Shown: one piece after another, positions 38,701 to 49,850 of the stretch
Layout: the number at the start of each line of letters is the position of its first letter
Position numbering within the stretch: the first letter of the stretch is position 1
Source: Myoxocephalus aenaeus
Lineage: Eukaryota; Chordata; Actinopteri; Perciformes; Cottidae
NCBI GenBank assembly: GCA_038501785.1
Contig: JBAMJR010000268.1
Span: forward strand, 67,501 to 131,500
DNA: 64,000 nt
Reading direction: 5' to 3'
Translations under genes and position numbers: made by a program
The notes under the pieces: model-generated
What the model was told of the DNA's origin: nothing
What the model saw: only the letters and a program-made list of their open reading frames with translations
The model's database searches: none

Positions 38701-41700
38701 CATCTGGTACCTGAATGGATATACGATGAATACAGAATCTTCTTCTATTTCAGTCCCCTCTGGTTCATCAAACAGATATTCCTGTGCTGTAAAAGCACAA
38801 AAGAATCAGTGTTCTCCTCCAGTGTGTAAGTTTCCTCCACTGTGTCAGTCTGTGAGGTTAACAGTTAGTTTAACATTTTTAATGAGACAGAATAGAGACT
38901 GTTGGTCCGTAACTTTTAATTTTTCATGGTAATTATTTTAAAAGATTCCAGTTTCTGAAGATTCATTTTGATGACAGACATTCATAATGTTAGTGGGTGA
39001 ATCTGAAAACATGAGTGCTGCTACGACCTCAGAGGAAAATGATATTAAAGTGACCGGTAACATTTGAAAACAGTTGATGATGGAACAGCTTTATATCAAT
39101 AAATATTAGAAAGGAGTTTGTTGAGGACGACCAAATGAAAATATCAATACAGTTATTTATTTATTACCGCAGAAAATAAACTAAAGCTTCACTCCACATA
39201 ATTTAATACAATCTGTTCTGTAGACTCAACATAATTATTTATCAAACATAACTAGAAGTGATCTTGCAGCTGGTGGAAGAAAGGATGAATAACTCCTCCA
39301 GCATCTAGACGTGAGAGGACAGACTCAGCTGACGACACAAGCAGCCTCTAAAGAGAAGAATGTGTGGAGTTGTTGAGGATTAAATGATTAAAGGCTTGTT
39401 ATTGTCAGTTCCCACCAGCAGGAGTCTCACCTGTGAAGAGCTCCAGGATCAGCACTCTGGACTGCTGCTGTGATCAATAATAGGGATAGTCTGAAAGAAA
39501 ATAGTTAATTGTCTTTAATAACATATTATAATCTTTAACTATGTTTATTAATTTCTCCTCCAGATGTTACAAATCCTCCCTCTGTGTCAGTGAGTCCCTC
39601 TGCTGAGATAGTGGAGGGCAGTTCAGTGACTCTGACCTGTAGCAGTGATGCTAACCCAGCAGCTAACTACATCTGGTGGAAGAAGGATGGAAAGGAACCT
39701 CTCAATAAAGAACCTCAGCTTGTCTTCAGCTCCATCCAGTCCTCTGACTCTGGACAGTATTACTGTGAAGTTGTAAATCAGCTGGGGAGGAGGAGGTCTG
39801 AATTCATCTCTATTGATGTGAAATGTGAGTTGAACAGTTTATTAAAATATAACAAACCTCTTAAATGTGTTCAGTCTTTGCAGGAGAAGACTTCACTGAT
39901 CATAACTACTTTCTTCAGCTCTACTTGCTTCACATTCAGTCTGCTGGAATTCACTGAGCAGCTTCAGGAGATTTTAGGGTTTTATTCTGTTTTGAGACCC
40001 ATATTCACACTGTTACATCCATATGTCAGATCCCCTTTAAAGACTGAAATGCTGATACACACAGCTATTCACAGTTTTGCATTAAAATACCACATGTTCT
40101 CCTGTAACAGTCTTAACCTTGAATAATCTCTGTTAACTCGTCTCCTCCAGATGCTCCAAAGCTTCTCTCTGTGTCAGTGAGTCCCTCTGCTGAGATAGTG
40201 GAGGGCAGTTCAGTGACTCTGACCTGTAGCAGTGATGCTAACCCAGCAGCTAACTACACCTGGTACAAGGAGAACCAACCACTGCTTCAAGGACCAGAAG
40301 GTGTTTATCGTTTCACCTCCATCAGCTCTGAGGACAGAGGGATCTACTACTGCAAGTCTGAGAATCCACATGGAGAGATCATGTCACCGTCTCTATCAGT
40401 AGATGTCCAGTGTGAGTATAAAGCATCAGCACATCTGGTGTATCTCGTATTGACAATCACAAGACAAGTGATCTGAAATTAGTGCTGACAGTGATCTATT
40501 TGTTTCGGTTGACAGACAAAATACATGCCCTTAATCCAACATGCAACATGTGACAATGCCATGCTAACATTTATTAATACATCCATCTAATGTTAATAAC
40601 ATGAGTCTCTCTACGTCTCCAGATGCTCCAAAGCTTCCCTCTGTGTCAGTGAGTCCCTCTGCTGAGATAGTGGAGGGCAGTTCAGTGACTCTGACCTGTA
40701 GCAGTGATGCTAACCCAGCAGCTAACTACACCTGGTACAAGGAGGATGAAGACTCACCAAAAGCATCAGGACAGATCTTCATCATCACTGACTTCAAAGC
40801 TGAACACAGTGGGAATTATTCCTGTGAAGCCCAGAACACCAGAGGACGTAGTAACTCCATCTTTTATCTGATCACTGTGTCAGGTCAGTCATTCTCATCA
40901 GGACCATTCACTGACACATTATCTTAACAATCAAATTAAACAAGCAAAACACAGCAAGCGCTCCCTTTAGTTCACACTTTTCTTTGAAGTCACAGATGGA
41001 TAAAGAAGTATATCATCTGCATAGAGCAGATCTTGGGGTCCTAAAGACTCTGTTGCAAAAATCTTATTTTTGTTCTGTTGGTAAAATTATTTTCAAATTA
41101 TGGGGCAAAAAATGTAAGCAAAAGTTGATTTCATAAACGTCTTCACTTAAAATGATTCCGAACAGATATCATTGTATTTCTAATGATCAGTTTCTAATGG
41201 AAACAAACAACATGTCATTCAATAATTATTTTCTCAATGACAGCAGTAACTGTTGGACCAGCTGTTGGATTAGCTGTTGGATTAGCCGCTGCTATTTTCC
41301 TGGCTATCATAATCCTCGGTGCCTTCCTATTGATGAGGTAATCAGTTCAACTTCACTGTGATTATGTGCAGAAATACATCTTATATTTGCTCAGTTGTTG
41401 AGTAACATTACTGAATCAATAATTTGTTATTTCATTATTTCTTCTGTCCAGAAGAAAGAGGTCCTCAAACCAAACCAGCCAGCCTGCAGAGAGACCAGAC
41501 AACAACGCTCAGGTGAGGAAGAAGAACTCAGGTGTCACAAAGAAATCACTCTCACCTGAAAACACATTTGAATAGTCATGGAAGATAGCAAGAGAGTGCC
41601 CAAAGAATATAGAAACATTGGGAAAATCAGTACTTGCTTTAGTAAAAACATCAGTCCCACACTTTGTGCAGGCTCATGTTTTTTTCTGGTGTGGAAACAC

Positions 41701-42586
41701 TGGTTTTCCTCGAGTGTAACTGGTTGAAAACTAGATATTTACTAATTTTAGCCTTTTGACTCCAAATATTTTTTTGTTTATGACCAACATTCAATTATCC
41801 AGTCTCTCTTTTGAACGGTAAGGTGCTGAGCCAGAGACACTGTTATCAACACTGAGTGATGTGCTTTGGCCCTTTCATTGTTGGGGGATGTACAGCTCTC
41901 CATCCACAGATACATGTGAGACGTTTGTAAATGAAGGGGAACTTCATTACCCCCTGTTGGTGACCAGGATACATTACAAACAACAAAAACCTATTTTTTT
42001 AACTTTGAAACTAAAGTTTGATGCCACAACATCAGCATTTTGAATAAATGTTTGATCTGATGAAGTAATTGCAGAACAAGTCCATCACTTTAAAACCTGA
42101 AGATGTTTTACTATTTGCTTATTTGTATTACAGGCCAACAAAATAATTACTAATCCAATATGTACTTAAGCTCTCTTGTTTATTGCTGCAGATTGCACCA
42201 GCGGAGCAGCAGGAAGATCTTTGCTATGCCAGCGTGAACTTCTCTAAAAACCAGGAGAATCTTCTGTACTCCAACATCAGGCAAGCTCAGCCCCGCAGAC
42301 GCAAGGAGGAAGAGGAGGATGTGGAGGAAGAGGAGGAAGAGGAGGAAGAGGAGGATGTGGAGTACACACGTGTCAACTTTAAGAGTGCCACTGCTGCCAA
42401 AGAGTGAGTCTGTTACAATCTTTCTTTGCCACACAAAGTTTATTCCCACTGTTTTATTGCCGTTTAAACCTGTTCTTGGTTAATATTGTGAGTTTACTGT
42501 CTTTCTTTCACAGATCAAGACGCCAAGAAGCTGTGGATGATTCACTTGCACTGTACAGCTCAGTCAGCAAACCACCAAGAGTATGA
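34027..42586 (+). CDS. CD22/Siglec-like inhibitory Ig receptor, copy 1, 10 coding exons, 614 aa
   Basis: Cell-surface receptor of leukocytes, teleost 'B-cell receptor CD22-like' type. Exons: 34027-34078, 36358-36708, 38607-38825, 39564-39824, 40151-40411, 40623-40883, 41244-41337, 41452-41512, 42192-42403, 42514-42586. All GT/AG junctions and phases agree (1845 nt with TGA). Order: signal peptide (1-17), V-set (18-134), short Ig2 (135-207), three 261-nt Ig exons (208-468), transmembrane exon (AIFLAIIILGAFLLM), basic stop-transfer, tail. The V domain lacks the usual F-strand cysteine (DSAEYKF) but has an E-strand one (KTCILIIT), the Siglec disulfide layout. The tail has three ITIM-consensus sites (LCYASV, LLYSNI, VEYTRV), one related site (ALYSSV) and a Glu-rich stretch, so it is likely inhibitory through SH2 phosphatases. 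Sialic-acid binding is doubtful. It may not be a strict CD22 orthologue. Confidence 0.88.
34530..35208. mobile_element. PIF/Harbinger-like MITE (679 bp), TSD TAA
   Basis: The ends carry perfect inverted repeats of about 23 bp beginning GGGTCAATTCCAATCTCC. TAA is duplicated at 34527-34529 and 35209-35211. The paralogous intron (near 62598) holds the uninterrupted site CATTCTAAGTCTC, so the insertion postdates the gene duplication. There is no transposase frame. Confidence 0.88.
35311..35560. mobile_element. SINE-like dispersed repeat absent from the paralogue
   Basis: It contains TGCATTTAACCCATCC, GGAGCAGTGGGCTGCC and CAGTGTCTTGCTCAGGGACA, wording common in fish interspersed repeats, plus a box-B-like GGGGATCGAGCC. 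The second gene reads straight from CTTCTCA to CCAATCACC here, so this is an insertion. CTCA/CTCA flanks may be the target duplication. The class is uncertain. Confidence 0.6.
35656..35706. repeat. (TC)n microsatellite
   Basis: About 25 TC units in intron 1 of CD22-like gene 1, not present in copy 2. Confidence 0.95.
36786..38560. mobile_element. Foldback element with about 0.5-kb terminal inverted repeats (1775 bp)
   Basis: It lies in intron 2 of CD22-like gene 1. Left arm 36786 to about 37320 and right arm about 38065-38560 are inverted copies differing by scattered substitutions and one about 55-bp insertion in the left arm (36857-36905). The outer ends read TGAAAG...CGTACTAATTATTGGATG. 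TATG occurs on both sides (36782-36785, 38561-38564). The paralogue at 63649-63662 has the uninterrupted site. The 745-bp centre is A/T-rich with no transposase, so it is non-autonomous. Confidence 0.85.
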
Positions 42587-42891
42587 ACACAGCACATATC
42601 TGGGGTCTGTTACTTTACAGTGTTTTAGCAGGTTCAACACATGCATGAATATCAGGTTTGACAAACCGTATTAATCATGGTTATGACTTCCAGCAGAGTA
42701 TCAGTCAGCCAATGGGTGGTCAGCTTGTAATATATAAATAGCCTACCAGGACAGAATTAGCTTCAACATGTTAGAAAGGAGTAATATTTTTATTTTGTCG
42801 CAGAGTTAAATATTTAATTAAAGTTTTTCAAAGAAATTCAGTAATTTCATCTCGGCTCCATGTCCTGGGCATCGGACTAAAACAATTAAAT
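42587..42891. other. 3' flank of CD22-like gene 1
   Basis: Non-coding sequence between the stop codon and the Rex3 insertion. ATTAAA near 42817 is the nearest polyadenylation-like hexamer, but its use cannot be judged. Confidence 0.4.
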
Positions 42892-42903
42892 GAGTTTTGA
42901 CTC

Positions 42904-44376
42904 GGTGGCAAGGCGCCGGGGGTGGATGAGATTCGCCCTGAGATGCTGAAGGCGCTGGACATTGTTGGGCTGTCTTGGCTGACACGCCTTTGCAGTGTCG
43001 CATGGGGGTCGGGAACAGTGCCCATGGACTGGCAGACCGGGGTGGTGGTTCCCATCTTCAAGAAGGGGGACCGGAGAGTGTGCTCGAACTATCGTGGTAT
43101 CACACTGCTCAGCCTCCCGGGAAAAGCTTATGCCAGGGTGCTGGAAAGGAGGCTCCGACCGCTTGTCGAACCTCAGATTCAAGACGAACAGTGTGGATTC
43201 CGTCCCGGCCGTGGAACAGTGGACCAGCTCTTTACCCTCGCAAGACTACTGGAGGGGTCCTGGGAGTTTGCCCAACCAGTCTACATGTGCTTTGTGGACT
43301 TGGAAAAGGCTTTCGACCGGGTCCCTCGGGGGGTTTTGTGGGGGGTGCTGCGGGAGTATGGGGTGCCGGACCCGTTGGCACGGGCCATCCGGTCTCTGTA
43401 CGCCTGCAGTAGGAGCTGTGTTCGTATCCTCGGTAGTAAGTCAGACACGTTCCCGGTGGGTGTTGGTCTCCGCCAGGGCTGCCCTTTATCACCGGTCCTG
43501 TTCGTGACTTTCATGGACAGGATATCTAGGCGCAGCCAGGGGGCGGAGAAGATCCGGTTCGGGAATCTCGGGATCGCATCTCTGCTGTTCGCGGATGATG
43601 TGGTCCTGTTTGCTTCCTCGGACCGTGACCTCCAGCATTCACTGGGGCGTTTTGCAGCCGAGTGTGAAGCGGCAGGAATGAGAGTTAGCACCTCCAAATC
43701 TGAGGCCATGGTGCTCTGCCGGAAACCGGTGGACTGCTCCCTCCAGGTGGGGACAAACTGCCTACCCCAAGCGAAGGAGTTCAAGTATCTCGGGGTCTTG
43801 TTCACGAGTGAGGGTAAGGTGGAGCGTGAGATCGATAGGCGGATCGGTGCGGCTGCAGCAGTAAAACAGGCGCTGTACCGGTCCGTCTTGGTGAAGAGGG
43901 AGCTGAGCCGGAAGGCGAAGCTCTCCATTTACTGGTCGGTCTACGTTCCAACCCTCACCTATGGTCACGAACTCTGGGTCGTGACCGAAAGAACGAGGTC
44001 TCGGATACAAGCGGCCGAAATGAGCTTCCTCCGTAGAGTGGCCGGGCTCAGCCTTAGAGATAGGGTAAGGAGCTCGGACATCAGGAGGGAGCTTGGAGTC
44101 GAGTCGCTGCTCCTTCGTGTCGAAAGGAGTCAGCTGAGGTGGTTCGGGCATCTAGTCAGGATGCCTCCTGGACGCCTCCCATTAGAGGTTTTCCAGGCAC
44201 GTCCAACTGGTAGGAGGCCCCGGGGAAGACCGAGGACACGCTGGAGGGATTATATCTCCCGGCTGGCCTTGGAACGCCTCGGGGTCCCCCAGGATGAGCT
44301 GGAAAGTGTTGCGGGTGAGAGGGAAGCCTGGGTCGGCCTGCTGAACCTGCTGCCACCGCGACCCGACCCCGGATAA
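42904..44376 (+). CDS. Rex3 reverse transcriptase, N-terminally truncated but open
   Basis: The frame is open from the 5' break to the natural stop at 44376, about 490 codons. It covers the RT palm and fingers (GFRPGRGTVDQ, FVDLEKAFDRVP, LRQGCPLSP, catalytic FADDVV) and the C-terminal region (RPRGRPRTRWRD) that ends RTE proteins. The apurinic-type endonuclease half is missing through 5' truncation during reverse transcription, and no promoter or natural start remains. It is a fossil, not a working element. Confidence 0.9.
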   Translation, partial: GGKAPGVDEIRPEMLKALDIVGLSWLTRLCSVAWGSGTVPMDWQTGVVVPIFKKGDRRVCSNYRGITLLSLPGKAYARVLERRLRPLVEPQIQDEQCGFRPGRGTVDQLFTLARLLEGSWEFAQPVYMCFVDLEKAFDRVPRGVLWGVLREYGVPDPLARAIRSLYACSRSCVRILGSKSDTFPVGVGLRQGCPLSPVLFVTFMDRISRRSQGAEKIRFGNLGIASLLFADDVVLFASSDRDLQHSLGRFAAECEAAGMRVSTSKSEAMVLCRKPVDCSLQVGTNCLPQAKEFKYLGVLFTSEGKVEREIDRRIGAAAAVKQALYRSVLVKRELSRKAKLSIYWSVYVPTLTYGHELWVVTERTRSRIQAAEMSFLRRVAGLSLRDRVRSSDIRRELGVESLLLRVERSQLRWFGHLVRMPPGRLPLEVFQARPTGRRPRGRPRTRWRDYISRLALERLGVPQDELESVAGEREAWVGLLNLLPPRPDPG

Positions 44377-44395
44377 GCGGTCGAAAATGGAAATG
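42904..44395 (+). mobile_element. 5'-truncated Rex3 (RTE-clade) retrotransposon with TSD
   Basis: The 1.49-kb insertion is flanked by GAGTTTTGACTC at 42892-42903 and 44396-44407. The short 3' end GGATAAGCGGTCGAAAATGG is typical of RTE elements. From memory, the sites at 43030-43049 and 43474-43494 correspond to the standard Rex3 PCR primer sites, which supports the family call. The perfect target duplication and open frame indicate a recent insertion. Confidence 0.92.
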
Positions 44396-44407
44396 GAGTT
44401 TTGACTC

Positions 44408-45590
44408 AAAAACAACATGCACCTTAATTGATATTGTGAAGTAGAGTTGAGATCCCAGAAGGGCTGCCCTGAGTGAAGAGCGTATAAAACTAATGAGTAT
44501 AATCTAAAAGTTGATTTTGCATGTGTGTAGTATGATTTAAGGCCCATAGGGTAATGTGTGATGTTATTTCTATGTGTGTGTGGGTTGACCTTTGGCACAG
44601 ATGCTTTTGCAAGGAGGTTGTTGTGACTACACTATCAGTCACTCTCTCTCGTCTGTGCATGAAGGAAGAAGGCCTTAGCTTTGCTAAAATAGTCTTTGCT
44701 TTATAAGAATTAATCAAAGTTCCTCTTATTATAACGAAGAGTGTATTCTGTCAAAATCAGATATGTGTGTTAAGCTGTGATAAAGAATGAGGTCATTGAG
44801 CAACTAGGATGAACGACCTATCAACTGGAATCCTGAATATTGCTAAATACTCCTTGCTTTATAAGAATTAATCAAGTTCCTCTTGTTATAATGAAGCATG
44901 TATCCTGCTGAAGTCAATGTGGGTGTTAAACTGTGATAAGAAATGATGTCATTGAGCAACTGGTAGGAGGATGAGAGGGGGGAGGAATGAATGACTCAGC
45001 TCAGCTAGAGGATAAATAGAGATGAGCGGAGCTTGTTCTGGGGATTCCGCCTCGGACGTGGCCTCGTCTGGCCAGGGAAGGCCATGGTCCGGTACAAGCG
45101 GTTAAAAGGACTCTGTTTTTCTGGGACTCTGTACGGAGTTTGGAGGATTTCAGATGGATTTCTATGAGTTGGGTGACCCGGCCCGGACCGGACGGGTCAT
45201 TTTCCCTCCGACTAACACCACTGGACTTTTCCATCCAGCCTCGAATCAGCAGGAATTTCATGTTATGACCAAGCGGTAATGTAATCAAATGAAGTAGAGA
45301 ATCACGCTGTCGCTATGCCGCTGCTATTAATCCTGTAATAAATATATCATCTGCATTTAAAGCAAAGCAGTTCTGGAAGTTTGTCACGAAAGGAGTAAAG
45401 TGTATTTCATGGTCGTAAAAAGCTAAGTACTGCTGTGTGCCTAACATCAATATAGTTTTATTCATAATTATTAATTATAAAATAGCTATAACTTTGTGAT
45501 TCTGTTTAGGCCAGCAGAGAAGGCTTAGCAGGCCCTGACGGCCCGCCACTGGGAGAACGTTCAGGTACATTTTATTTTAGACTCAGTTTC
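44408..45590. other. Intergenic sequence with duplicated block, possible solo LTR
   Basis: Two tandem copies of about 125 bp (44683-44808 and 44843-44963) share TTTATAAGAATTAATCAA and GTCATTGAGCAACT. A TATA-like GGATAAATAG follows at about 45010 and AATAAA at about 45338. Duplicated upstream block, TATA and polyadenylation signal in this order resemble a retroviral-type LTR. GAAGTAGAG occurs at about 44440 and 45291. I found no TG/CA boundary or coding part, so this stays tentative. Confidence 0.35.
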
Positions 45591-46647
45591 CTTAAGTTGT
45601 TATTATATGAAGTTTGTAAAGTAAGCTAATGTTAGCTAACGTTCAACACAGAAACCTATAACCTAGGTCCTTCTCAGGAGCTGTGTTGTGTCTTAACACC
45701 ACGTTCACACAACGCCACAGCGCATTTATAAGCGTCACGTGGAATGCCGATGTTAGATAAGGTAAGTCAGCTAACGTTCAACACAGAAACCTATAACCTA
45801 CGTTACATTGACGATGTTAAGGAAAAGTAAACACGCTCAACTATTAGATAGCCAAGTTAACTTACTCTTGACGTCCAAGAACTGCAGTAAACCAAGCCTC
45901 AAATTCAAATGTAGCTAACCGCTGGCTAACATAACGTTAGCTCAGGCCCTTACCAGAGCGGTTAAGCTAACGCTACTATCACCTGATGTAGAAAACCTAA
46001 GGTGTCACTAACGTTGACCGTTCAAGAAAGCTTTTACTCCCTGACTAATACATTATGTTGGTATTCTTACCTCAAGAAGAGGTGTCATGTTCCCAGGAGT
46101 CCGGCTGTTGTTCCTTCAGCAGCGTTTCGGAGAAGAAGGGGAGCGCAGTGCGCAGCGTGTAGAGCTGGCGCTCAACTGGGTTCAAAAGTTACATTTCACG
46201 GAACACGGAATAAGATATACTAAAACGGCAAGATATCAAAATATATATTTTAAAAAAGTGCTTTCGGTGCATTTTCACAGTAATACATTTTAACACATTC
46301 CAAAAGAATAATATCATTAATATATGGAAATAATAGCATGAATAAGTGTACTTGCTAATTGCACTAAAATATTACTTAAAATATAAAAAATGTGGTATAT
46401 TTATGGATATATGCTACAGTACAATTATTGTAAAGTGTGTTCAAAGTTGAATTTTTTAAATAGGTGAAAGCGTGACTTTTGTATACTTTTTATATATTTT
46501 CAGAAACTACACTTCTCAAATATTACTTAAAATATTTAAAAAATGTGGTATATATAAAATCTGTATTCATCACTGTAGAAAACCTAAGGTGTCACTAACG
46601 TCGACCATTCAAGAAACCTTTTACTCCCTGACTATTATGTTGGTATT

Positions 46648-46947
46648 TGTGGTGGCAGGGGCGTGGTTAGCTCAGCTGGAGAGGGGGGAAGGGAGAAGCG
46701 ACTCAGGGAACAGGTGTCGGGACGAGACCTAATTGGCCTCAGCTGGAATAGATTGGTTGTGTGTGTGTGTGTGTGTGGGTGGGTGTGTTTTGGGTGTCTT
46801 GGCTATATAAGCCAGAAGATGGTCAGAGGAGGGGGAACGAGGGCCAAGGAACGCAGGTCCCAATAAAAGTCATTGCCAACCAGAATCGACGACTGCGTGT
46901 GTCATTTGGGCTGGGGGGGGGACCCGGAGGTAACGAATCCTGTTACA
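46648..46947 (+). repeat. 5' LTR
   Basis: 300 bp, bounded by TGTGG and TTACA. It contains a TG microsatellite, a CTATATAAG TATA box at about 46803 and AATAAA at about 46863. Confidence 0.93.
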
Positions 46948-46983
46948 CTGGAGCCCAACGTGGGGCCCCTTAGAAGAGCACAA

Positions 46984-49011
46984 ATGACCAGCAATGACCA
47001 TTACCCAGATCCGACCCAGCCGATCATCATGCTGGGGCAGATGCTGGGGAGGATCGCGGCGATGCAGCGGGACCAGGCGGAGGCAAACGGGCAGTTTATG
47101 GAGGCGCTCTGTGCCCAGGCAGAGAGGCAGACTAACGCCCTTGAGCAGCTCGCAGCCCAGGCAGCGGCAGCCCCGTCGGCGCCGAACCCCTCCACCTTGG
47201 CGGGGGTGGCGCTGCACCAGATGGCGGCGGAGGACGATGCTCAGTCCTTCCTGGAGACGTTCGAGGTGACGGCGGAGACGTGTGGCTGACCGGCGGAGGA
47301 GTGGGCGGTCCGGCTCCTGCCGCTTCTTACCGGGGAGGTGCAGACAGCGGCCATGGGGCTGCCACCGGCGGCCCGCCGACACTATGCGGACGTGCGTAAA
47401 GCCGTAATGGATCGGCTGGGTCTAGCCCCGGAGGACCACCGACGGAGGTTCCGTGAGGCTACGCTGGGACCCGTTGACCGGCCCTTCGCGCATGCGCAGC
47501 GGCTGAGGGACGCCGCGACCAGATGGCTGCAGCCCGGGAGTCCAGGAGGGGCGCAGGGGGTGGTGGAGAAAGTCGTCATTGAGCAGTTCGTGGGTGGCCT
47601 GCCGGCCGGAACGTCGGGGTGGGTCCACTGCCACCGCCCTGCGTCGCTGGAGACCGCCGTCACCCTGGCAGAGGACCACCTAGCGGTTCACCCCTGCGGT
47701 CCGGGGGGCAGCGATAGGAGGACCCCAGCGCAGCCCCGGGCGCGTCCCGTGCCGACCCCGCGGCCGGCGCTACCCCCCCCGGGTCCCCGAGCCCCGACCC
47801 CAGCGAACGCCGGCACCCTTCCCAACCCACAGGGGGTCCCTCAAACGCCAGGGCAGGAGTGTTGGAGGTGCGGGCAGCCCGGACACTTCCGGAGGGAGTG
47901 TCCCTTGATGGAGGTGGGCCAGGTGATTCGGGTTGCCGGCTCCTCAACGCCCTCCCCAGGTCCGGGAGCGACGTACCGCATTCCGGTAAGAATCCAGGGG
48001 GGTACACATCAGGCAATGGTGGATTCTGGCTGTACACAGTCTATGATCCACCAGAGCCTGGTTCGACCCGGGGCATTGGTGGAGGCATTGTGGGTGAGGA
48101 TTAGGTGTGTGCATGGGGATGTTCACGAGTATCCCATAGTATCAGTTGAGATTAGACACGGGGGGAAAAAGCATAGTATAAAGGTTGCGGTTAGCTCCCG
48201 CCTTACGCACCCTCTAATCTTGGGAACCGATTGGCCCGGGTTTAACGAGTTAATGGGGCAGGCAGCGGGGGTGCGTTCACGACAGACAGGGCCATGCGAT
48301 ATGTGCGCTGTGCTCAGCGGTGACGCGAGTTTGTCCGACACTGCAGACGGGGAGGAGGAGGAGGAACCGGCGGAGCCTCCCGTGGAGACTCCGCCGGCTC
48401 CCGAGTTCCACTCCATGGAAGATTTTCCACTCGAGCAGTCTCGTGATGATACTCTGCGGTCGGCCTTTGACCAAGTGATCCGAGTTGATGGTCAGCTGCT
48501 GCGCCCTGACGCAGCGCAGTCATATCCGCACTTTTCATTGATTAGGGACGGGCTGTATAGAGTGAGTCGTGACACTCAGACAGGGCAGGAGATCACCCAG
48601 TTGCTGGTGCCGAAAAGCCGTCGGGAAATGATTTTCCAGGCGGCTCATTATAACCCGATGGCTGGTCACATGGGATATGAAAAAACACTAGACCGGATAA
48701 TGACCCGATTTTATTGGCCGGGCATCCGGGCGGATGTGCGCCGTTGGTGCGCGTCCTGCCCGGAGTGTCAATTGGTAAATCAACCGGCCATTCCGAGGGC
48801 GCCTTTGCGTCCTCTGCCATTGATGGAGGTGCCGTTTGAGCGAATAGCCATGGACCTCATCGGGCCATTTCACCGGAGCGCACGCGGATATCGCTTTGTG
48901 TTAGTCCTGGTGGATTACGCAACACGATATCCGGAGGCAGTGCCGTTGCGCAACATTTCTGCAAAGAGTGCTGCGTCCGCACGCTGCATATGCTGCCGCC
49001 TACATAGATGA
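46984..49011 (+). pseudogene. gag-protease-integrase reading frame, broken
   Basis: One frame runs from the ATG at 46984 to a stop at 49011 with a single in-frame TGA at 47287-47289 inside the SCAN-like capsid region. Visible parts are a coiled, Gln/Ala-rich N-terminus; the capsid segment HRRRFREATLGPVDRPF; a zinc knuckle CWRCGQPGHFRREC (47860-47901); a retropepsin-type active site VDSG (about 48022); the integrase zinc-binding H-H-C-C (GHMGYEKT...CASCPEC); and the first part of the integrase core (AMDLIGPF, LVDYATRYPE). The core is cut off at the deletion junction, after which the frame is out of register with RT. It is not functional as it stands. Confidence 0.88.
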
Positions 49012-49850
49012 TGTAATCATCCACAGCACCACCTGGGCGGAGCATGTGCGGCGGGTGGGCGCGGTGCTGGAGTCCCTGAGGCAGGCTGGGCTCACCGCCA
49101 ACCCGGGGAAGTGTGCAGTTGAACGGAGGGAGGTACGGTATCTGGGGTACCACTTGGGCGGCGGGCATGTGCGCCCTCAGGTGGACAAGACCGCCGCCTG
49201 CCCGCGGCCCAAGACTAAAAAAGAGGTGAGGCAGTTTCTGGGGCTGGCGGGTTATTACAGGCGCTTCATCCCGAACTTCGCTGATCTGACCAGCCCCTTG
49301 ACTGACCTGACCCGGAAAGGTGCCTCAGATCCGGTCCAGTGGACGGAGCGGTGCCAGTTGGCGTTTGAGGAGGTAAAACACGCTCTCTGTGGGGAGCCGC
49401 TCCTTCACACCCCTAACTTCTCTCTTCCCTTTACTCTGCAGACTGATGCGTCGAACAGAGGGCTGGGGGCCGTTTTGTCCCAGCAGGTAGAGGGGGTTGA
49501 CCGCCCTGTCCTTTACATCAGCCGGAAGCTGTCCGAGAGGGAGGCCAGGTACAGTACGGTGGAGGAGTGCCTGGCCATCCGGTGGGCGGTCGACTCCCTG
49601 CGCTATTACCTCTTGGGACGCTCTTTCACCCTCTGGTCGGACCACGGCCCGCTCCAGTGGCTACACCGCATGAAAGATATTAACGCCCGGATTACTCGGT
49701 GGTATCTGGCTTTACAGCCTGTTAATTTCAAGGTGATCCATAAGCCGGGGACACAGATGGTTGTGGCCGACTTCCTCTCCTGCTCTCACGGGGGGGGGGG
49801 GAGTAGGTTAGGCCGGATGGGTCCCCGGCCTAAGTCGGGCGGTGGAGGTA
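48968..49850 (+). pseudogene. RT (C-terminal half) and RNase H remnant
   Basis: In the frame shifted from the preceding one, the sequence starts directly at the catalytic YIDD motif (49001-49012). It continues through the RT connection (VRQFLGLAGYYRRFIPNF) and the RNase H domain (TDASNRGLGAVLSQ, STVEECLAIRWAV, WSDHGPLQWL). It ends just before the 3' LTR, with no integrase after RNase H. The fingers and first palm aspartate of RT are missing, so it cannot be active. Confidence 0.88.

Noticed and set aside
43030..43494. Possible domesticated RT gene
   Set aside because: Target duplications, the RTE-type 3' end and 5' truncation show an ordinary recent Rex3 insertion.
42886..44422. Open frames antisense to the Rex3 RT
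   Set aside because: Shadows of the intact sense frame, which carries all RT motifs.
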